Source: a virus. Taken from it: 43,206 nt of DNA. Where the stretch lies: the IMG/VR virus record IMGVR_UViG_3300036719_004441, positions 1-43,206 of that record. One strand, given 5' to 3'. Positions 27,409 through 35,964 of the stretch are shown one piece after another. The notes below the pieces were generated by a model that was given only the letters and a program-made list of their open reading frames with translations, had not been told where the DNA came from and ran no database searches. Numbering within the stretch: position 1 is the first letter of the stretch; every line of letters begins with the position of its first letter. Position numbers and translations under genes: made by a program.

Positions 27409-28130
27409 GTCGTAACCTAGTAGTAATTCCGTCGATGTCCGGTGATGTTGATAATTCGTGTGAAGAATATTGTGTATCAACCTGGAGATATTGGTGTAAT
27501 AAACATGATATCGATTTAATTGTTCTGAATGAGCCAATTGCCAATACTAAATATACAAAACCAACATGGCAGCGATGGTATATATGGGACATATTAAACA
27601 CTAATGAAATGAAATATGATAAAGTTTTATTAGTTGATGTTGATACCATGATACATTGGAATAGTCCTAATATATTTGATGAGGTTACTGATGAAATAGG
27701 AGTATGCGTTGATAATGATAACATTGGTTGGGTCATTGAAAGTATAAATGGTTATAAGCATATGTTTACGACTATCGTAGACTGGCCTGATTATTTTAAT
27801 TGTGGTATGGTCTTGTTATCATCGTCATCAAAAGCTTTTTGTAAAGAAATAACTCATTTTTGGGAAACTAATCACGAAAAATTAGTTGAACTGCAATCAA
27901 CTTTAAGTAAAGGTACAGATCAGACGCCAGTAAATTACATTGCAAAAAAATATAAATTAAAATATCTTTCGAAAAAATGGAATTTAACACATCTAAATCG
28001 AAAAGAAATATTGAATAATGCGATGTTTATTGATTGTGGATATATTTGGCATTTTAATGGATTTGATAAATCAATGAGAACATCGATTATGCAACAGACA
28101 TGGAATATAATAAAACAACATTATGAGTAA
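27405..28130 (+). CDS. Putative GT-A glycosyltransferase (GT8/GT34-like)
   Basis: 241 residues. KVLLVDVDTMIHWNSPN carries the DxD metal motif (VDVDT), YFNCGMVLLSSSS the FNxGvxlx strand found in GT8 and GT34 enzymes, and GYIWHFNG a late His-x-x-Gly motif that contacts the nucleotide. Such enzymes are often retaining galactosyl- or glucosyltransferases. The donor is not known. It overlaps the downstream gene by 8 bases. Confidence 0.75.
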   Translation: MSRNLVVIPSMSGDVDNSCEEYCVSTWRYWCNKHDIDLIVLNEPIANTKYTKPTWQRWYIWDILNTNEMKYDKVLLVDVDTMIHWNSPNIFDEVTDEIGVCVDNDNIGWVIESINGYKHMFTTIVDWPDYFNCGMVLLSSSSKAFCKEITHFWETNHEKLVELQSTLSKGTDQTPVNYIAKKYKLKYLSKKWNLTHLNRKEILNNAMFIDCGYIWHFNGFDKSMRTSIMQQTWNIIKQHYE

Positions 28131-29079
28131 AACTAAATTTGCAATAGGATGTTTAGTTCAATGGTATGAATGCGACATCATCAATGAATATATTGAAACG
28201 CTTAAAGAAGCAATTGATCAATATGATGGTGAAGTAATTGTAGACATTAACATTATAACCGATGAGACTTTGGAAAAGTGTATTTCTCGAGAACAGCATG
28301 ATAAATGTATACTAAAAATTAGTTCTATCATAGGTACGCCGGTGCCTAAAAATTGGAATGTCAATGTCATTGGATATTTACATACAATTGCTGATTATCG
28401 GCGAGAATTTAATGAGTCATATTGCGATACTGCCGATGTATTAATATGGGGTGAATCTGATATGTTAGTACCAAAACAAATGTTTCGAGTATTAGATCTG
28501 TTACATCAAAATGTTAATACACCTAAATATATAGCTACATTTGGAATTTGTAAAATGTGGGATGATACATGGAAACCATTAGAACATCCAGAGTTTACAG
28601 ATAAACCTTTTATTACTGGCGATACCAAGAATTGGTGGAGTATACCATATACAATGACCAAAGATGAAATGAATTCATTCAATGATAAAATTGAACCACT
28701 AGAAGTAACGCAGATAACACCTCATAAATTTAATGGATGTGGTTTGGTAATATCATCAGAGGTAATTCGATCTGGTGTTAATATTCCTAAATCAGTTTTC
28801 TTTGTACATGAAGATACTGCATTTATGTTGATGATTCGTAAAGTGTTAGGCGATATACCACAATACCATATAAGAAATATTCTTGTTGTACATAATCGCA
28901 AACATCCAAATAAACGTATGTATGTACAAGGAGAACAAATATATGAGAACAATGATATAGATGCTAAACGTAAATTACATGCATGGTATTCAAAAGCTAA
29001 TAAGCTTTGTTCTGATAATTGTTATAATTTATTTAATGCAAATTTTAAATCATATACTTGGCAAGATGTTTGGAACTAA
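28123..29079 (+). CDS. Putative GT-A-like glycosyltransferase, 318 aa
   Basis: The N-terminal segment KFAIGCLVQWYECDIINEYIETL resembles a GT-A first strand and helix. ADVLIWGESDMLVPKQMFRV has an ExD motif in the place of the DxD. FNGCGLVISSEVI resembles the FxGxGxxi strand ahead of the catalytic helix in GT2-like enzymes. The C-terminal third is basic and aromatic. No membrane segment. Function is inferred from layout and neighbours and remains uncertain. Confidence 0.5.
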   Translation: MSKTKFAIGCLVQWYECDIINEYIETLKEAIDQYDGEVIVDINIITDETLEKCISREQHDKCILKISSIIGTPVPKNWNVNVIGYLHTIADYRREFNESYCDTADVLIWGESDMLVPKQMFRVLDLLHQNVNTPKYIATFGICKMWDDTWKPLEHPEFTDKPFITGDTKNWWSIPYTMTKDEMNSFNDKIEPLEVTQITPHKFNGCGLVISSEVIRSGVNIPKSVFFVHEDTAFMLMIRKVLGDIPQYHIRNILVVHNRKHPNKRMYVQGEQIYENNDIDAKRKLHAWYSKANKLCSDNCYNLFNANFKSYTWQDVWN

Positions 29080-29080
29080 T

Positions 29081-29809
29081 ATGAAAATTTACTATAGAAT
29101 ATCAGATGGCGGATATGCTAAAATCAAACCTCCATATATTAATAACGAAAATTGTTTACGTAATTTTATTAAAGAATTTACTGCTAATGAACTAGTAGTG
29201 ATTGCTGACAATGTATGTGAGTCGACTATGAATATGATACGAACATACGTTAATGATTCGCAAATCATATCATGTAATATTGGTAATGGTGCTGGTACAT
29301 TTACATTATCGTATGATTTAGCATTGAAAGAACCAGATGATACAATAATCTATTTTGTTGAAAATGATTATTTACATAAACCAAACTCGAAAAAAATATT
29401 ACTCGAGGGCTTTACATTATCAACAGATTATGTAACGTTATATGATCATCCGGATAAATACATGTTACGCGAAAACGGCGGAAATAAATTTTGTGAAGAA
29501 GGTTCAGAACTAACTCGCGTATATGCAACTGATTCAACACATTGGAAATTGACAAATTCGACGACAATGACATTTGCAGCTCGTGTTAGTACATTAAAGG
29601 ATGATGAATTAATAATTCGCAAATATACATGTGGTATACATCCAGAAAATGGAGAGATGACAGGCCATCCATATGATTTTTCAATGTTTATTGAATTAAA
29701 TAAAAAAGGAAAAGCGCTTATAAGTCCTTTGCCGGGGTATTCAACTCATGGCGAATCGCGCTGGCTTACAAACTTTACAGATTGGGAGACTATTTCAAAT
29801 GAATCATAA
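29081..29809 (+). CDS. Putative GT-A-like glycosyltransferase, 242 aa
   Basis: The ATG at 29081 is chosen because it begins one base after the previous stop; the frame is open back to 28961 but that overlaps. DDTIIYFVENDYLHKPNSKK contains an acidic END motif in a strand-turn context typical of GT-A enzymes, and GYSTHGESRWLT gives a His-Gly-Glu near the end. This is a likely transferase without a clear family. It overlaps the next gene by 11 bases. Confidence 0.5.
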   Translation: MKIYYRISDGGYAKIKPPYINNENCLRNFIKEFTANELVVIADNVCESTMNMIRTYVNDSQIISCNIGNGAGTFTLSYDLALKEPDDTIIYFVENDYLHKPNSKKILLEGFTLSTDYVTLYDHPDKYMLRENGGNKFCEEGSELTRVYATDSTHWKLTNSTTMTFAARVSTLKDDELIIRKYTCGIHPENGEMTGHPYDFSMFIELNKKGKALISPLPGYSTHGESRWLTNFTDWETISNES

Positions 29810-30695
29810 AATAACAACTTGCATATCTACGAATAACAATTTAGAATATCTTAAACTAGCAGTACATTCCGTTAGACGTAATGCATATTATAATGATCAG
29901 CCTATCATTGTATACGCTGAAAATTGTACAGATGGTACTAATGAATGGTTATCAGATAATGCCAAATCATTAAATGTAAGGTACCTTATCGAACATAACA
30001 CAAAGCCAAAAGGTATTGGTGGAGGTATGAATAATTGTGTACACTTAGCAGAAACTGAATTCGTAAATATCATTCATTCAGACATGTGGATTGCACCTAA
30101 TCAGGATTTGGAACTATTGAAATTATATGAAGACGGGGCTGAAAAATTAATTGCATCGTCATTCAGAATACAGCCAAAAATATTTCCAGGCGATCCAGAC
30201 TACAGGCCAGGTACGGTATTTGTGCCTGTGGATGAATTTGGTGCATATCATAACGATTTCAATTTTGATATGTTCGATGAGTATGCAGTAGAGTTTTCAT
30301 CTATCAATGATGTGACAGTGCGAAAAGGCGGCGGGGCTGGATTTTTCTGTAGACGTCAAGACTTCATTGATATTGGCGGTAACGATCCTTTGTTTGCACC
30401 AGCTAGCTGGGAAGATATGGACTTGTTTATACGTATGCAGTTAGAAGGATATGAATTTAAAATGACATCTAAATCATTGGTATGGCATTTTTCAGCTCGA
30501 GGTAGCCATTTTCGTGATGAAGCAAAAGATAATTTTAATTCAAAATCGAATCGGCAGCAGGAAGCTGAAAATAATAACATTCAGAAATTTATCACTAAAT
30601 GGGGAAGATTGCCAGATCATGATGACCATACTTTTGTAAAACCAATTTATAACAAAAACGTTCCTACAAAACTTGTTTTTACAAAAAATATTTAA
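29799..30695 (+). CDS. Family 2 glycosyltransferase (paralogue of 33.3 kb gene)
   Basis: 298 residues from the ATG at 29799. ITTCISTNNNLEYLKLAVHSV is the first GT2 strand, FVNIIHSDMWIAPNQDL the metal motif (HSDM), and PASWEDMDLFIRMQLEGYEF the EDxDL catalytic segment. LVWHFSARGSHF supplies the final His motif. The second half aligns with the protein from 33.3 kb (WEDMD versus KEDSD, RGSHF versus RGSRF, KWGRL versus KWGHF). The longer frame from 29748 is an overlap artefact. Confidence 0.87.
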   Translation: MNHKITTCISTNNNLEYLKLAVHSVRRNAYYNDQPIIVYAENCTDGTNEWLSDNAKSLNVRYLIEHNTKPKGIGGGMNNCVHLAETEFVNIIHSDMWIAPNQDLELLKLYEDGAEKLIASSFRIQPKIFPGDPDYRPGTVFVPVDEFGAYHNDFNFDMFDEYAVEFSSINDVTVRKGGGAGFFCRRQDFIDIGGNDPLFAPASWEDMDLFIRMQLEGYEFKMTSKSLVWHFSARGSHFRDEAKDNFNSKSNRQQEAENNNIQKFITKWGRLPDHDDHTFVKPIYNKNVPTKLVFTKNI

Positions 30696-30707
30696 TATAT
30701 TAAGAGT

Positions 30708-31640
30708 ATGAGAGGTAAAAAAATTTTTATAACAGGCGGTGCTGGATATTTAGGAAAGCATTTAGTCAAACGATATTATGCAGATAATGAAATTACTGTT
30801 TATAGTCGAGATGAAGCTAAACACTATTATTTAAAGAAAGAATTTCCTAATATTAATTGTGTAGTCGGTGATATACGTAATTATGATTTAATGAAACGTG
30901 CATCTGCCGGCCATGATATTGGAATCTTCGCTGCATCATTAAAACAAATAGAAGCTGTCGATCAAAACGTTGAAGAAAGTGTTCGGGTGATAATAGACGG
31001 TGCAATTAATTCTCGACGAGTTGCTGAAGAGAATAATTTTGAAGCAGCGTGTTTTATATCATCAGATAAATCTCGAGCAGCTACTACATTATACGGTTCG
31101 ATGAAGTTTGTAGCTGGCGAATCATTTATAGTTAATGCAGAAAAATCTAATGTACGGCTATCGACTGCGATATATGGAAATGTATTAAATTCAACTGGAT
31201 CGATCATTCCGTTGATGTGGGATGCAATAAACAAGAAGTATAAATTGAAATTGTATTCTCTGGATATGACTCGATTTATGATTGATATTGAACAGGCAAT
31301 TGATTTAATAGAAACTGCATTATCTGTATCTGGATACAATGTTATTCCGAATATACGATCATTCAAAGTATCTGATTTATTTGAAATTTATTCAGAAAAA
31401 TTTGGACTTGAATATGAAGTTGGACAGCCTCGTATATCAGAAAAAATACATGAAATGATGTTTTCAAAAGAAGAATCGACGCGAATATCATTTCACGTAG
31501 ATACGTTTATGATGCATTATAAAAATCAATTTGATCGTATACATCCACTTAAAGAGTTTACGAGTGATCATGTTGTTGTTACAAAAGATGAATTAAAAAC
31601 TATTTTAGAAAAATATGAATATTTTAATACTCGGCCATAA
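30708..31640 (+). CDS. CapD-like UDP-sugar 4,6-dehydratase (SDR)
   Basis: 310 residues. TGGAGYLG (9-16) is the NAD loop, VYSRDEAKHYYLKKEF and VVGDIRNYDLMKRA are typical for the CapD/PseB group, and FAASLKQIEAVDQNVEES matches the HAAAlKqV...ExnP segment. ISSDKS (118-122) and Y129-GSMK133 form the active site; MTRFMI is the family's C-terminal mark. Members remove water from UDP-GlcNAc to a 4-keto-6-deoxy sugar. The next gene is RmlD-like, suggesting reduction of that intermediate. No transmembrane part, as in the short soluble forms. Confidence 0.88.
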   Translation: MRGKKIFITGGAGYLGKHLVKRYYADNEITVYSRDEAKHYYLKKEFPNINCVVGDIRNYDLMKRASAGHDIGIFAASLKQIEAVDQNVEESVRVIIDGAINSRRVAEENNFEAACFISSDKSRAATTLYGSMKFVAGESFIVNAEKSNVRLSTAIYGNVLNSTGSIIPLMWDAINKKYKLKLYSLDMTRFMIDIEQAIDLIETALSVSGYNVIPNIRSFKVSDLFEIYSEKFGLEYEVGQPRISEKIHEMMFSKEESTRISFHVDTFMMHYKNQFDRIHPLKEFTSDHVVVTKDELKTILEKYEYFNTRP

Positions 31641-32340
31641 AGGCATGTTAGGGCATATGTTAGTAAAGTATTTTACTGATAAAGGTTATAATGTACATAC
31701 TACCGATGCTCGATTTAAATCTGTTCAGTTTGGTAATATGATAATGAATTTTCATGGCGACTTTATTATTAATGCAATAGGCGCTATACCGCAAAAAACA
31801 AATGACTTTTCTATAAATGCTGAATTGCCGATTTGGTTAGATGTGACGTCAAATGTTCCAGTAATACATCCCGGTACGGATTGTGAAATGGATGATGATG
31901 AGTATGGTATATCAAAAAGAAAAGCTCGTGATTATATTGTTAATAACGGTGTAAGAACGAAAATCATCCGCGCGTCTATTATCGGGCCCGAGCTCAATGA
32001 TAAAAAAAGTTTATTAGAATGGTTTTTGAATAATGATGAAGTATCATGTAATGGATTTACCAAAGCCATGTGGAATGGAATAACTACATATGAATGGGCT
32101 GTACAATGTGAACAATTGATGAACAATTGGGATGTATACCTCAAAGAAACGATTATATCTGGCAATTGTATTTCAAAATTTGCATTACTAGACATTATTG
32201 CATCTGTATTTGAAAAATCGATCAACATTTTACCAATTGAGCTTGGTATTGATAAATGCTTAGTAGCTGATATTAAAACAAAAAATATTAAGGAACAGTT
32301 AATTGAACTAAAGGAATATTATTATGATAATAGACGTTAA
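31615..32340 (+). CDS. RmlD-like dTDP/UDP-sugar reductase (SDR)
   Basis: 241 residues. LILGHKGMLGHMLVKYF is the NADPH loop as in RmlD (GxxGxLG). DFIINAIGAIPQK corresponds to the DxViNxAA strand, and Y97-GISK101-RKARDYI is the catalytic YxxxK. RmlD itself has about 300 residues; this protein is shorter and lacks the usual C-terminal end. It probably reduces the 4-keto sugar made by the CapD-like enzyme, similar in logic to the CapE/CapF route to N-acetyl-fucosamine, but without the cupin domain of CapF. Starts 26 bases inside the previous gene. Confidence 0.72.
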   Translation: MNILILGHKGMLGHMLVKYFTDKGYNVHTTDARFKSVQFGNMIMNFHGDFIINAIGAIPQKTNDFSINAELPIWLDVTSNVPVIHPGTDCEMDDDEYGISKRKARDYIVNNGVRTKIIRASIIGPELNDKKSLLEWFLNNDEVSCNGFTKAMWNGITTYEWAVQCEQLMNNWDVYLKETIISGNCISKFALLDIIASVFEKSINILPIELGIDKCLVADIKTKNIKEQLIELKEYYYDNRR

Positions 32341-33259
32341 TCCAGAATTTGGGTATGAATTAGTTTGTTCAATTCCATACGCCAATTGGTTACATCAAAA
32401 CAATCAATTAGAAAAGGTAATTACATGTACAGATATGAAACCTTTTTACTTTTTTGCAGATAATGTTGAAGAACGATATACTAAACGTAGTATAGATAAT
32501 AATACTAACGGTGTTCAAAACTTGCCAAATTCATGGATTCATCATAATGCTTTAGCATTGACTGGCAAAGATTATTCCGAATTAACGGAGCAACAGCAAT
32601 ATGATGTAAATGGATGTTTAGATTATAGTCAATGGACGGCACCCGATTTTAAAACAAAGTATTATGATGATTCCTTGCAATTACCAGAAAATTACATTGT
32701 AATATCAAATCGATATAATTTAGAACATGGAGCAGCCCCGGTTGGATATTTTGACATAGAATCGTTATATAACATTATTACATATTTGACGGAACAAGGA
32801 TATACAGTCATATATAAACGTCCAAAAAATACAGAATTTGCTACTGATCCTAATGAGCTAGTCAATATTGATATTACAGCTAATGTTAAAGATATAGGTA
32901 TCATAACAGATTATCAATTAATTGAAATGTTAGATGGCGCCTATTTATTTGATGATATACAAAAAAATATACCCGGGACATATAATGAAACTCAATTAAA
33001 AATATATGCTCGATCATCTGGATTTATATCAATGGGCGGCGGTTCTAGTATATTATGTAGTTATTTTGATACTCCGGTTGTAATATACGTAAACACCTCC
33101 GGTGATATACGTCCTGGATACTTCGACGGTGATTCTTATTTTAAGAAATTATCTAATGCGATGATCTATCCGGTAATTGATAAAAAAGATGATATACTAT
33201 TACGTGGGTATCATGATTATGCTAAATTATATAAAACAATACGTAATGTATTCAAATAA
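32324..33259 (+). CDS. Putative GT-B-type glycosyltransferase, 311 aa
   Basis: I do not recognise the N-terminal half (PEFGYELVCSIPYANWL, aromatic and acidic). The C-terminal half has the order expected in a GT-B donor domain: VISNRYNLEHG, ITDYQLIEMLDGA and FISMGGGSSILCSYFDTPVVIYVN, where SMGGGSS would be the nucleotide-binding turn. GT1, ADP-heptose-transferase and fucosyltransferase-like proteins share this form. It overlaps the RmlD-like gene by 17 bases. Confidence 0.5.
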   Translation: MIIDVNPEFGYELVCSIPYANWLHQNNQLEKVITCTDMKPFYFFADNVEERYTKRSIDNNTNGVQNLPNSWIHHNALALTGKDYSELTEQQQYDVNGCLDYSQWTAPDFKTKYYDDSLQLPENYIVISNRYNLEHGAAPVGYFDIESLYNIITYLTEQGYTVIYKRPKNTEFATDPNELVNIDITANVKDIGIITDYQLIEMLDGAYLFDDIQKNIPGTYNETQLKIYARSSGFISMGGGSSILCSYFDTPVVIYVNTSGDIRPGYFDGDSYFKKLSNAMIYPVIDKKDDILLRGYHDYAKLYKTIRNVFK

Positions 33260-33268
33260 AGAAAATAT

Positions 33269-34498
33269 ATGAAAATTTCAATAATTCAACCAAGTAGAAA
33301 CAATCTAAAGTATCTTAAATGGTCTTATGATGCAATTCGTAAAAATCAAGGAGAACATGAAGTAGAAATTTGCGTAGCAGATGACTTCAGTGATAAGGAC
33401 GGTACATGGGATTGGTGTACGGAAATGATGGCGAAAGATCCGCATTTCAAAGCAATACGTAATGAAGGTCCAACTCGTTTAGGTCATACGATATTATATG
33501 ACCGATTAATTAATGAAGTGGCAAGTCATGATGTTTGTATGATATATCACGCTGATATGTATTTATGTCCTGGAGCGTTAGATGAAATTGAAAGACATAT
33601 TGCTCCAAAAAAAATTGTATCGCTTACTAGAATTGAACCACCATTACATCCTCCGGGGCCAGAAAAGATATTACAAGATTTTGGTACTGAACCTGAAGAG
33701 TTTAATGAATCAAAATTAATACAATTTGTCCACTTATTAGCAGTGACAGGCGATGAGGAAAAAGCACCTACGTTTGGTGTATTTGCACCATGGGCTTTTA
33801 TGAAAGCGGATTTTCAAGAGATAGGAGGACATGATCCATTATATGCACCTCAATCAAAAGAAGACTCGGACATCTTTAATCGATTTCAATTAAATGGAGT
33901 TGAATTTATTCAGACTTGGCAAGGATTTGTATATCATATGACATGTAGAGGTAGCAGATTTAATCCAGAACTAACTACTCCAGGAAAGAATTCAAATGAA
34001 TGGGAAGCTCAGAATATGAGATCAACTCGTAACTTTATACGCAAATGGGGACATTTCTGTAAACATGATGAATTAATGAAACCTATCATTCCAAGTAAAT
34101 ATAACATTGCCTTTGTAGTTAGGAACTGTAATCAATTGATGTTATCATATATTGAACCATGGGGTGATAGGACATATATTGAAGATGATATGCATATATT
34201 AATCGATTCGTATATTGAATTGGAACAATCTAATACCATGTTTGATCTGAAAAAACGTGTATTTCATATTGGCCACAATGATCCATACGGTGAAAATGAT
34301 ATTGTAGTTGAATTTGATATGAATCGATTGACCAGAGATGATTATAACAATATACAGTCATTGTCAGAAATTTTAGATGCATCTGATTTATTAACTGAAT
34401 TCCATGAACCAGGTGAAGAGTTTCAATTAGGAAATCTCAAAATAACAATTTACAGTGTACAACATTATGAAAAGGATTTAATTTTATGCAAAAAGTAG
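33269..34498 (+). CDS. Family 2 glycosyltransferase with C-terminal extension
   Basis: 409 residues. ISIIQPSRNNLKYLKWSYDAI and ICVADDFSDKDGTW start the GT2 domain, DVCMIYHADMYLCPGALD has the metal motif HAD, and SKEDSDIFNRFQLNGVEF the catalytic segment. FVYHMTCRGSRF gives the final His. After residue about 280 follows a 120-residue acidic C-terminal region unlike a GT2 domain, with many Asp and Glu, possibly for acceptor or partner binding. The first part is a paralogue of the gene at 29.8 kb. It overlaps the GalE-like gene by 13 bases. Confidence 0.86.
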   Translation: MKISIIQPSRNNLKYLKWSYDAIRKNQGEHEVEICVADDFSDKDGTWDWCTEMMAKDPHFKAIRNEGPTRLGHTILYDRLINEVASHDVCMIYHADMYLCPGALDEIERHIAPKKIVSLTRIEPPLHPPGPEKILQDFGTEPEEFNESKLIQFVHLLAVTGDEEKAPTFGVFAPWAFMKADFQEIGGHDPLYAPQSKEDSDIFNRFQLNGVEFIQTWQGFVYHMTCRGSRFNPELTTPGKNSNEWEAQNMRSTRNFIRKWGHFCKHDELMKPIIPSKYNIAFVVRNCNQLMLSYIEPWGDRTYIEDDMHILIDSYIELEQSNTMFDLKKRVFHIGHNDPYGENDIVVEFDMNRLTRDDYNNIQSLSEILDASDLLTEFHEPGEEFQLGNLKITIYSVQHYEKDLILCKK

Positions 34499-35394
34499 TA
34501 GTGACAGGAGGAGCCGGTTTTATTGGTTCTAATATGGTCGATCGTTTAATACACGAAGGAAAAGAGGTGATAGTACTCGATAATTTATCAACAGGTAAGC
34601 TTGAAAATGTTAATAGTAAAGCAACGTTTTACAAAATTGATTTAGCAGAAATCGAAGTAGATGAGTTAGTTACTTTATTTAAAGACGTTGATGTAGTATT
34701 TCATTTTGCTGCATTAGCGCGTGTACAGCCATCAATTGAAGATCCGTTAACATTTAATAATGCCAATGTCAATAGCACGTTAAAAGTTCTTATGGCGTCT
34801 CATAAAGCAGGTGTTAGTCGAGTTGTATACAGCGCATCATCATCTGCATACGGCAATACAGAAACATTACCAACACCAGAATCAGAATCAACGAATCCGT
34901 TATCACCATACGGATTGCAAAAATTAATTGGCGAGCAATATTGCAAACTGTTTAGTGAAGTATATGGTTTAGATACTGTATCACTTCGATATTTTAATGT
35001 ATACGGTGAACGTATGTTATTAGAAGGTGCATATTGTTTAGTGATGGGTATTTTTGCAAAACAAATGCTTGAAGGTAAGCCATTGACTATTACAAACAAT
35101 GGAGAACAACGTAGAGATTTTACGTATGTACAAGACGTTGTTGAAGCTAATTGGTTAGCGGCTACATATTTGGATAAATTGAATGGCGAAGTATTTAATA
35201 TAGGAAACGGCAATAATTATTCAGTTAATGATGTAGCAGACATGATGGGCGGACAAAAAACATATGGGTTTCCGCGTATCGAACCGTATGAAACATTAGC
35301 TGACAATACTAAAGCTAAACGTATTTTAAAATGGAAACCAATTGGTAATTTGACAAATTGGATCAAAAAATATAAAATAGATCTAGGTATATGA
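34486..35394 (+). CDS. GalE-like NAD-dependent nucleotide-sugar epimerase
   Basis: 302 residues. VVVTGGAGFIGSNMVDRLI (NAD loop), VFHFAALARVQPSIEDP (the HxAA and the SxxDP motif typical of UDP-glucose and UDP-glucuronate 4-epimerases), YSASSSAYG (catalytic Ser) and Y142-GLQK146. RYFNVYGERM and GEQRRDFTYVQDVVEAN complete the family pattern. It probably interconverts 4-epimers of a UDP-sugar. It is the last enzyme of the cassette; its stop overlaps the next start (ATGA). Confidence 0.92.
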   Translation: MQKVVVTGGAGFIGSNMVDRLIHEGKEVIVLDNLSTGKLENVNSKATFYKIDLAEIEVDELVTLFKDVDVVFHFAALARVQPSIEDPLTFNNANVNSTLKVLMASHKAGVSRVVYSASSSAYGNTETLPTPESESTNPLSPYGLQKLIGEQYCKLFSEVYGLDTVSLRYFNVYGERMLLEGAYCLVMGIFAKQMLEGKPLTITNNGEQRRDFTYVQDVVEANWLAATYLDKLNGEVFNIGNGNNYSVNDVADMMGGQKTYGFPRIEPYETLADNTKAKRILKWKPIGNLTNWIKKYKIDLGI

Positions 35395-35642
35395 ATTATT
35401 ATATACTTTTTCCGGGTGATACAGAAGCAGATACCATTAATGACCAAAACCATCTAGGCGATGATAATGGATTTGGAGTGTTTTGGGCTGGCGGCGGATT
35501 CAGATTACTTCAGCGGTTAGTAACAGAAAATCATACAGAGACGCTTGATGCTAGTCGTATATTTAATGACCGAGGAAACCAGATATCAGTTGAAGATTTT
35601 TTAGATACTATATCAAAACGCCAAATACGAGTACCGAAATAA
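35391..35642 (+). CDS. Hypothetical protein, 83 aa
   Basis: A small acidic protein (NYYILFPGDTEADTINDQN, FWAGGGFRLLQRLV). It has no known domain. I recall similar short acidic proteins near the structural genes of T4-like marine phages, without a role. It overlaps the GalE-like gene by ATGA, so is translated with it, and is followed by a late-like promoter. Confidence 0.55.
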   Translation: MNYYILFPGDTEADTINDQNHLGDDNGFGVFWAGGGFRLLQRLVTENHTETLDASRIFNDRGNQISVEDFLDTISKRQIRVPK

Positions 35643-35649
35643 ACTTTTG

Positions 35650-35659
35650 CATATTTATT
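35650..35659 (+). promoter_or_regulatory. Late-like promoter candidate B
   Basis: CATATTTATT lies 24 bases before the ATG at 35674, in a 31-base gap, followed by AAAAGGA as ribosome site. The core ATATTTAT equals candidates A and C. There is no TTTG box 20 bases upstream. Confidence 0.4.
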
Positions 35660-35673
35660 CAAAAGGAATAAGT

Positions 35674-35964
35674 ATGATCAAGAAAAAGATACAAGACTTT
35701 AAAAACGCTGTTGATCGGTTTTCGTTTGCTCAGATGACGTCTAACTCAGATGGAAAAACATCGGGGTCGGGTACGATGGGTATATTGATATGTACAATAG
35801 GATGTTTAACATTCTTATTAGGATGTATAGATAAAATGTTCATAAACAATGACATTGACATTTTAACACAAACTATTATATTTACTGGAATAGGCGCAGC
35901 ATTATTAGGATATCGTAAATCAATTGATCAGAATTTACCTGAATCAAGAAATGAGGAGCAATAA
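35674..35964 (+). CDS. Small two-span membrane protein
   Basis: 96 residues from the ATG at 35674, chosen because AAAAGGAATAAGT sits right before it; a TTG start at 35647 would overlap promoter candidate B. Two hydrophobic segments are seen, about residues 35-55 (GILICTIGCLTFLLGCI) and 67-82 (IFTGIGAALLG). The N-terminus is basic and the C-terminal tail charged. A holin or other small membrane role is possible because of size and topology, but nothing in the sequence proves it. The stop overlaps the next start (TAATG). Confidence 0.6.
   Translation: MIKKKIQDFKNAVDRFSFAQMTSNSDGKTSGSGTMGILICTIGCLTFLLGCIDKMFINNDIDILTQTIIFTGIGAALLGYRKSIDQNLPESRNEEQ

Noticed and set aside
30962-31366. Minus-strand open frame of 134 codons inside the CapD-like gene
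   Set aside because: Antisense shadow of a conserved enzyme; no recognisable protein features.
34800-35213. Minus-strand open frame of 137 codons inside the GalE-like gene
   Set aside because: It is the antisense shadow of a well-conserved SDR gene, with no promoter, ribosome site or domain.
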